The notes below the pieces were generated by a model. The model searched no databases and was not told the origin of the DNA. It saw nothing but the letters and a program-made list of their open reading frames with translations. Both the position numbers and the translations under genes were made by a program. This document shows, one piece after another, positions 57,201 through 64,000 of a DNA stretch of 64,000 bases. Origin of the DNA: Uranotaenia lowii (lineage: Eukaryota; Arthropoda; Insecta; Diptera; Culicidae); contig NC_073693.1 in the NCBI RefSeq assembly GCF_029784155.1, forward strand, positions 310,907,304 to 310,971,303. Reading direction: 5' to 3'. The stretch's first letter is position 1, and the number at the start of each line of letters is the position of its first letter.

Positions 57201-58659
57201 TAGATTCAGATTTCAGATTCGGATTCCAGATTTTAAATTCTGATCTCTGATTCAGATTTCAAATTACGATTAGATTCTTATTCCATATTTCAGATTACGA
57301 TTCATACTTCAGATTCAGATTTCATTTAGGTATTTAGAAGTAAAAATCCGAAAAAATACAAATTTCGAAATCACATTTTTGCTTAACATTGGGCATACAC
57401 ATTCAGGAATGAAACTCAAAATCAAAGCGAGATGCCAAATTTTCACATTCGGTCACAAAATAAGTTGTACTTCTTAAATCAAGCTGGAGAGATTTTTTAT
57501 CCTAGAATCCAAGAAGGATGAGGGACGTCCTGATGTCAAAACAAATTTAAAAAACCTAGAATTCAAAAATCTGATCTTAACACATGCTGAAACATATCTA
57601 AGCTGTATCTAAAATGGCAAAAACTTTAAGACACTTATTCGAAAAGAAGGCAGAAATTCCTAGTTTTTTTTTTTTTTTTTGATATTATCGAGATTTTATG
57701 CCAATCTTTTCGAAAAATAAAACTAATTCTAGATAACAACCTGAGCATTGTTCAGCTGCTTGATGCTGTAGAGTGGAGGTGGAAGAGGTGGGGCATTTTG
57801 TTGTTGCTGCTGCTGTTGTTGAGCTTGCTGTTGCTGAACTTGCTCCTGCTGCTGCTGCTGTTGCATGCCCATCAGGGCAGGAGACGCTATCCAGACAATC
57901 CCAGTGCCACCGGCTCCATTGCTAACTGCCATCGGTTGAACCGTCGTCGGCCCTCCCGGATGAGCACCGGCGGCCGTTATCATCATTCCCATAGGCACCT
58001 GGCCGGAAGGACCAATCGGATTGGGCGGTTCCTGTTTCACCTTGGCGGGCATTGCCGCAGGAATCTCGCCCGGTTCCTCCTCGTCTTCTTCGTCATCCGC
58101 ACGCAGCTCATAATCGTCATCCATATCTTCCTCGCCATCGTCGCTGAAACCACCGCCGCCCTTCAATTGATCGCAATACTGCAGGTCGTTCTATTGTTTT
58201 TTTTTTTCAACAAACACATTTACACACAAACACAGGAAACAATGGATACGGAACGTGCAGAAATGAAACAAAGAAAAGAGAGAAAATAACTAAAATATTC
58301 TACCAGAGGTTACTAGAAAAAAAATCGAAAAGAATCAAAGACGAAAGGAAGGTTTCGCCCATTGCCAAACACAGCATGCGGATGAACGAACAATAGAACA
58401 GTAGAATGATAGACAACGAGCAAGTTCGAACAAACGAAACTTCAACCTACCTCGAGGATGTAGCGAACGTGGTCCTTCTTCAGTTTGTTGTGGGTGCGGA
58501 TGTGCTTCGAGAGATGATCGCTGCGCATGAACTTCTTGTTGCACTCCGGACACTGAAATCGCTTCTCGCCGGTGTGCGTCCTTCGGTGCCGCTGCAGCTC
58601 GTCCGATCGGGTGAACCGCTTGCCGCAGTACATCCAGGAGCACACGAAGGGTCGTTCAC
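54253..58659 (-). CDS. Sp-family C2H2 zinc-finger transcription factor (Sp1/Spps-type), 3' exons
   Basis: Three exons on the minus strand: 58451-58659, 57741-58190, 54253-54372. The first starts mid-linker (GERPF) and holds finger 2 (C-x4-[11 protein letters not shown]) and finger 3 (C-x2-[11 protein letters not shown]). The RSDELQR and RSDHLSK helices are the GC-box readers of Sp factors. Finger 1 and the N-terminus are upstream, off the window. Exon 2 is acidic ([20 protein letters not shown]), has a sumoylation-type VKQE (KVKQEPPNP), then a poly-Gln tract of about 25 residues. Exon 2 joins in phase 0 at CAG/GTTGTT to the last exon, which encodes 39 residues ([20 protein letters not shown]...DQSIESN). 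If that weak donor is skipped, the protein ends three codons later (VVI, TAG at 57729-57731). Nuclear; activates or tethers at GC boxes, and the fly Spps branch acts at Polycomb elements. Orthology to Spps rather than Sp1 is not proven. Confidence 0.88.
54780..57320. repeat. 13-bp satellite (CAGATTCAGATTT)n in the last Sp intron
   Basis: Nearly perfect from about 54955 to 57195 (around 170 units), with degenerate borders. The 13-mer is itself CAGATT + CAGATTT. A marker cluster (TTCACATTTC, TTCAGATTTCAGATTTC, then two TTATAGATTC) occurs at 55171-55225 and again, identical by eye, at 56422-56476, offset 1251 bases, showing a higher-order duplication. Other variants are at 55496-55690 and 56010-56050 (TTTAGATTT). 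Confidence 0.95.
57321..57740 (-). other. Remainder of the last Sp intron (or alternative 3' UTR)
   Basis: No ORF. It starts, on the minus strand, right after the donor at 57740 and includes a T run at 57664-57680. If the donor is not used, this stretch is 3' UTR after TAG at 57729-57731. Confidence 0.4.
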
Positions 58660-59904
58660 CTGCAGATGTGCGTTGTGTTACGTTCGTTTCGAGGTCGGGT
58701 CAGATCGGATTGGGTCGGATTGCATGGGACGAGAAAGTTAGGAGAGATCTTTGAATTCATTAAATGAGATTGAGTCGATGCGATCGTTTTTTTTGGCAAG
58801 ATGGAAAATTTTGATTGTTAAATCAAGTTACAAAATTATATGGCAGTAGCTTACGGTCGTTATTACTTATTGTTGCGAATTTCATCGCAATGAATATTAT
58901 TCGTGAAAATGTCATTACACATTTGGTGCAAGTGTTGAGGAATGCTTAACGACTGTGATTGTTGCTTGGTGATATCATTTAAATGTTAAATACTAGAATT
59001 GTACCTACCGAATAGTGGTATTTGGCGAATGGCTGAATACCGAATATTGACCTCAACTATTCTGTGAAAGGATTATTCCTACATCCTAAGGGATGAAAAT
59101 CCCAGAAAAAAACGATTATTCAGCCGAATATTCGGTTGAAAATTCTGTTAAGTTTTTAAGAAAAAATGATCACAATTATTTCAAATTTCTTCTATTTCTC
59201 CCATTTAAATGCCCCTCATGTTTTAGAGCTCATTATGTTCAACCAGATGTTTAATGCATAAGATCTTTTTAAAGAATGGTTCTGTCGTCTATCCAAGATT
59301 TCAAGAGTTCAGAACAGGTAACAAGCAATTTGAAATTGCTTATTTGATATCTAGTTAGATGAAGGTCAAATTTGAACAAAACCTTCAAAATAGAAGGTCG
59401 AAAGAACGATGACACTTAACCTTGAGGATATAATATACTATTCGCGCGTGCAATTTTGGGCGATTTTTTGAAAAAAATAAAATGAAAAAATAAAGCTTGC
59501 TTATTTTAGAATTGGAACAAACTTTTGTTCTATTGTGGCGCTCCTGGGGAAGTTCTTGGCACCCGCGTATCGGGAATTTTGTCAGCTTCACGTAGGGGAG
59601 AAGCGGGCTATATGCGCCTATTAAGCAGAATACTGATTTAATCAAATACTTCATCAAATATGTGTACAAAAACTATATACACATGAGCAGACATCTGATT
59701 TCTATACATTGATTGGAGTAATTTTAGTGTTGAAACCCCCTTCCGTTTTTGAGAAATCGGTTTTCCTAAAACTGTTGTCAAAATTGCCGAACCTTAAATC
59801 GTGCGGGCTGAATGCGCATATTAATGTTTTGAGCAAACTTTCTGTTTTTTGGAAATATTCCCATATAATTTAATTGGAAATGCTAGAAACTAATAACTTG
59901 CATA
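58660..59904. other. Upstream intron of the Sp-family gene; no coding exon seen
   Basis: The first zinc finger, expected just upstream on the minus strand, is absent. The stretch is therefore intron. 59010-59160 contains short inverted CCGAATA / TATTCGG words of a small unidentified repeat. Confidence 0.45.
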
Positions 59905-62900
59905 GGGTAAATGATCTTGAGCGGAACTAGTCAAAATCTGATCTTGAGCGGAACCATTTACTTTTCCTAAGATCTAGGCAATGATTGTTTATGAATGTTA
60001 CCAAACTGTTGAAAAAAACACTTTTTCAAGATCTTTTCATACAAGCATTGACATTTTTGCTAAAATTTATTAACTGAAATAATGTTATTAGACGATTCAA
60101 AAACATACTGTTGCAATTTTCATCAATCTACGCTGATTTTTAACGTCAATTTATGTCACACTTGACCGTTGTAATCTGGTTCTCAATAAATATAATGGTA
60201 GAAAAACTCATAAAAAAGCATTATATGGGTTTTGGTAACAAGTTTTCCATCAAAATATCAATTAATGGCGTAGTTTTTAAAAGTAAAATATGATCTTGAG
60301 TGGAACCATCTTTGATCTTGAGCGGAACTACTAGCTTCCGAAATAAACCGCTAGGTGCGCTGCTTTATGCCTTTGTATATTTCTATTACATCAGCTTTAG
60401 GGAAAAAAAAAATGTAAAATTAAGTACGAATAGAACTAAAACTAGTTAATTGGTGTCACTGCGTACCAAACAAGGCACACAAAAATTTTAATTTTTTGGG
60501 GTACAAGAAATGTGTTTTTGATTCTTTCTTTCAGAGGGACGACGGGGAGAAGGAGGAAGGCTTTCACACATATTTTTTGGCATAATTCGAAAACTCATAA
60601 AGCCAATAAAGTCAAGTCATTATTTAAGAATAAGAATCAATCTTCATTGCCATTACTATTCGTACATTGAGAAGTAGCTTTCTTTTAAAGAGGTTGTTTT
60701 AGATGTTCACATTCCAATTGAAAACGATATACTATCTAATAAACCAAAAATTCAAATTGTTTTTTACACACATTTCTTCAGTTTTACAAAGTGTAGCAAA
60801 GCACACCGGGTTAGCAATTTTATAATACTCCACGATTCAAATGCACTATGGGACAGCCCCATACAATGAGGCGGCAAAAAGTATATTTTTGCTATTTATG
60901 AACTTTTTTGAAAATGAAATGAGTTGTTCACATTCGAAACCCAATATAAACTATTTTCGGCTTTGGTTTTACATGTATGCTTAGAAAGGACAATAAAACT
61001 GGAACTTTAACTCGTAAAAATGCATTGTGTAGTTTTTAAACAATAATTGTTTAACTAAACTTATTTCGGAAAGGCGTGCATATTTTTAAGCTCTGTGTTC
61101 ACAAAAAATATTTGAGAGATTAAAGCAAAACCACTCAGGGTATTTTTGTTCAATATTATTCAGTTTTGTATGAAGAATTAAAGAGTACACGCAAAAAAAT
61201 GCAGTATAAAAATTTAATAATTTTTGGGAAATAATAGTTTTTAAAAAATCTCTATTATTTCTACAGATATCAAAATTCTATCGTAACTTTTGGTCACAAT
61301 CAATCACAATCATCTTCCTGCACGTTATGAACAATGTTTGCTTAATGATGTTTAACATAAAACATACTATTTTTTCCAAAATGGTTAAAAATTACCCATT
61401 TTTTGTTTTCATTATAACTTTAAAGGATGCAAATATATGCAACTTTTTTTTTCTTGCATTCGAATTATTAGACCTTTAGCTATGTTTAATAGTCAAAAAA
61501 AAGTTTTGGGAAACGTAAGGCTTTTTTCTTAGAGACCAAAATGTGTAAACCTTTTGAGTAAATCATAAAATTACTCATTTTTTACAATTTTTTGTTAACC
61601 GTGTAAAAATGATAAATATTTCGAAAAGAAGCTTAAAAAATAAGCTTTCTAACGATATATTGGAAGTTGGTGTAGCATTTCATTTAAAGGAGAAAAATTG
61701 ATTTGAATATTATTGGATCTAAAGTATATTTTTCAAAATTTTCTAAGTCTGATGTCTGTGAAACGATAAGTGCTTATGATAATGATCTGAAAAATTGAGA
61801 AATGGTGGCCTGGTATTGAAAACCTATCCGATTCCCTTGTGTTTGGCTTTACACTTGAGCTCGAACTGGAAATCAGTTTGAGAAATAATTGTTTTATCAA
61901 TTGAGCTGATTGATTAATGTTTCCATAAATTTTTAATATAAATAAATATTATCGTGATTCATAAGAAACTTGAATTTATTATAAACTTTATTCTATAAAT
62001 GAGTTGCTTAGGGCAAGGTTGCCGAAATCACAGAAAAATTTGTTATTTCACAGAATTTTGAGGAAATTTTTATCACAGCATCTGTGTCACAGAACACGAT
62101 ATTTCGAAATATTTACAGATTTCACAAAATTTTAGAATTTCGAATGGATTTCCACAATTATAATTCTTTTGGTCGATATAAAATTTAGGTTTCTTACTTT
62201 GAATTAGAAAAGTATGAATAGATTTTCAACGTAATCTGATTTTTCTTAGCTAAAAAATAAATATCACCCAATTTATCATGAATTTCCAATAAAATTAAAG
62301 TAATTGAGAGAATAAAAAATAAAAATAAACATATTTTTTTCTCAAAAACATTGATTTAAAGCAATGTAGAGTTTTTTTTTGCAAAATCTGTAATTTAAGG
62401 CATCTTCTTTTGTATTACTGACTTTGCCGTTAACTTCGAAAGTTGTTCAAGGCAATATGACCCTAAACACGCACATTCAAAAAATCAATCAAATATACTA
62501 ACGAATTTAATTTTTGAGTTAAAAAAAAATTGAATTTAGAGAATCGATTCTTTCAGAATAGGATACACTGAATCAAAGTGAAAATTGTACTTTTTTAAAG
62601 CAAGAAATAAATTTAACGGGTATTTTGAGAACAACTTTGAAACGCTTAGTTTCTTTTTTACGTAAAACATTAATTTATGAACTTTAAAATCTTCAAAGAT
62701 TAAATTTTATTGAAGTTTCCACAGTTACACAAGTATTAGGAATAAGAGCTATTAAAGATATTGACAGAAGAAAATGGTTCCGCTCAAGATCATATTTTAG
62801 TTCCGCTCAAGATCAGTGTAGTTCTGCTCAAGATCAGAATTCTTACTTCAGTAAAACAGTTCTAGAGTTATAAGGATTTACACTAAAATATTCTTAAAAT

Positions 62901-62996
62901 CATCATTAGAAAGAAGAAACCAAGATCTATCCGCTGAACTGAACTTCCGAGTTGCGTCGAATTGGGCCAATTAGTTCCGCTCAAGATCATTTACCC
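59905..62996. mobile_element. 3.1-kb TIR element with 4+4 copies of a GATCTTGAGCGGAAC motif
   Basis: Tips GGGTAAATGATCTTGAGCGG and its inverse, flanked by TA (59903-59904, 62997-62998). TGATCTTGAGCGGAAC is found in forward orientation near 59911, 59938, 60292 (one change) and 60314, and in reverse near 62775, 62799, 62820 (one change) and 62974. The core has no long ORF, so the copy is non-autonomous or eroded. A short relative is at 26975-27535. Confidence 0.75.
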
Positions 62997-63640
62997 TACG
63001 ATAAAGCTGAAATTTTATTTAAAAAAAAACTATTTCTTTTATTATTTTATAAAACTAAACCAAAGTTAGGGTTGCAGTATTATGGAGGCAATTCATTCAT
63101 AAGAAAAATTATATCAAATCTGTTTTGAGATCTCCCATTCTTTCTGAAGGTGTTAATTAGAGATTAAATTTGAAGTTTTAATGATACAAATCATATATTT
63201 GTTCTATTTAACCTGTTATTTTAGGATAGCGGTATTTTACAAACATGATGGGGGCAAACAAAAAAACTCTCTTATTCAACTTTCCAATCATTATGAAACC
63301 ACCATAAAAGCCTAAATTTGTTTAACTTGTAAGGTTCATTTTAATAAGTAACAAATACCACCCAACTTTTTGTTTTGAGCTTCTTAACGTGTGATTTTCA
63401 AAAAAGTCAAAATATTACATCAAAAGGTATCAAAACCTTGTATGAATTTTTAAAAAAATTTAAGTTGGTGCATTCATAAAATTTTGTCTTGCCTTATGTT
63501 CAAAGCGTATTACCCTCAAAATGCATTGATAAGATATGTTGTCTTGACAACGCATTTAACCCGATAGGCCCATTTAGGAAACCTTTCCCCTATGTATTTT
63601 TGACATTCCGGAAATCGACTGTACTTTATAAACAATCAAC
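62997..63640. other. Spacer, no gene seen
   Basis: AT-rich, probably still intron or upstream flank of the Sp-family gene. The last 80 bases may be the 5' untranslated part of the transposase relic that follows. Confidence 0.3.
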
Positions 63641-64000
63641 ATGAAAGCCGAAAGAAGGGAAAAAATTGTGCAATTATTTGGACAATCCATTGGGGTCTGC
63701 ATCTAGGCTAGCTAAACAGCCGAAATTGCCCAGAAATACCGTATGGCGTGTTATCAAACAGTATAAGGACATCATTGACGACGATTCGAAAGGCTCAAGC
63801 CAATCGTCGCAGTTTCGACCGGCAACTGCGTGGTAAGATTTTGAAAACGTTTTAGAGGAATTCCAAATGCAGCCCATAGTACCGTGAGGAGAATTCGACT
63901 CCGGGAAGGAATCAAATCGTATCGGGTCGGGATAGCAAACAGCCAAATCGGATCATAAAACAGAATAGTGTGGCCAAAATCCTTGCTCGGAAACTATACG
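63641..64000 (+). pseudogene. Third DD37E-type transposase relic, cut by the window edge
   Basis: Starts ATG AAA GCC GAA with MKAERREKIVQLFGQS, then AKQPKLPRNTVWRVIKQYK, the HTH region. After a frame change come RRQLRGKIL, then HSTVRRIRLREGIKSYR, then QNSVAKILARKLY in shifted frames. Several single-base shifts and stops. The wording matches the N-terminal half of mosquito-type DD37E transposases; the catalytic half lies beyond 64000. The minus-strand frame at 63674-63946 is its shadow. Confidence 0.75.

Noticed and set aside
57798..58289. 163-codon plus-strand ORF rich in Leu
   Set aside because: Antisense of the Gln-rich exon of the Sp-family gene (CAG repeats read as Leu).

Overview
The window reads as nuclear DNA of an insect, most likely a dipteran and probably a mosquito. 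The supports are a split serine tRNA-flanked gene landscape with small GT-AG introns, a facilitated-trehalose-transporter-type MFS gene, an insect Sp-type zinc-finger factor, and several IS630-Tc1-mariner relics of the DD37E group, which I know mainly from mosquitoes. The base composition is AT-rich and most of the window is mobile-element debris and satellite DNA. The species cannot be named from sequence alone.

Layout. 1-4.4 kb: a degenerate GATYC-type array, then a short-TIR element carrying a spliced-looking cassette, then a long inverted repeat. 4.4-6.0 kb: a mariner-like transposase relic on the minus strand, split by a TTAA-flanked element with poly-G tips. 6.3-7.2 kb: the first three coding exons of an MFS sugar transporter (minus); its 3' half is not in the window. 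8.2-12.3 kb: tandemly placed copies of a TIR family containing a tRNA-like module. 12.3-18.7 kb: mostly unrecognised, with a 250-bp direct duplication and a 51-bp minisatellite. 19-20.2 kb: DD37E transposase relic. 20.3-23.5 kb: a GC-rich minisatellite followed by a 9-bp A-free satellite.

24.4-37.0 kb holds two LYPLAL1-type serine-hydrolase genes, both on the minus strand, with identical sizes for exons 1-3 (76, 270 and 178 nt). The proximal copy (24.4-25.8 kb) has an intact Ser-Asp-His triad. The distal copy (28.2-37.0 kb) is fully open but has Glu in place of the nucleophilic Ser and a changed oxyanion-hole segment, so it looks like a conserved-frame pseudoenzyme. Its 7.8-kb first intron is packed with transposons. 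A tRNA-Ser(UGA) lies just upstream of it at 37.4 kb.

38.5-52 kb is a stack of nested insertions: a CAGGGTTGCTAGCGA-tipped element containing a MITE; a fold-back element; a non-LTR tail with a 24-bp target duplication containing a nearly intact Tc1 element; and a non-LTR reverse-transcriptase relic containing a TA-flanked element that itself contains a 1.8-kb palindromic element. 54.2-58.7 kb has the 3' coding exons of an Sp-family factor (minus), with a 2.3-kb 13-bp satellite inside its last intron. 59-64 kb is the upstream intron or flank, with a 3.1-kb element carrying four copies of one 16-bp motif toward each end, and a third DD37E relic cut by the window edge.

The best candidates for something undescribed are the Ser-to-Glu LYPLAL1 paralogue, the 4+4 motif-array transposon, the tRNA-module TIR family, and the poly-G-tipped TTAA element whose excision in silico restores the host transposase frame.
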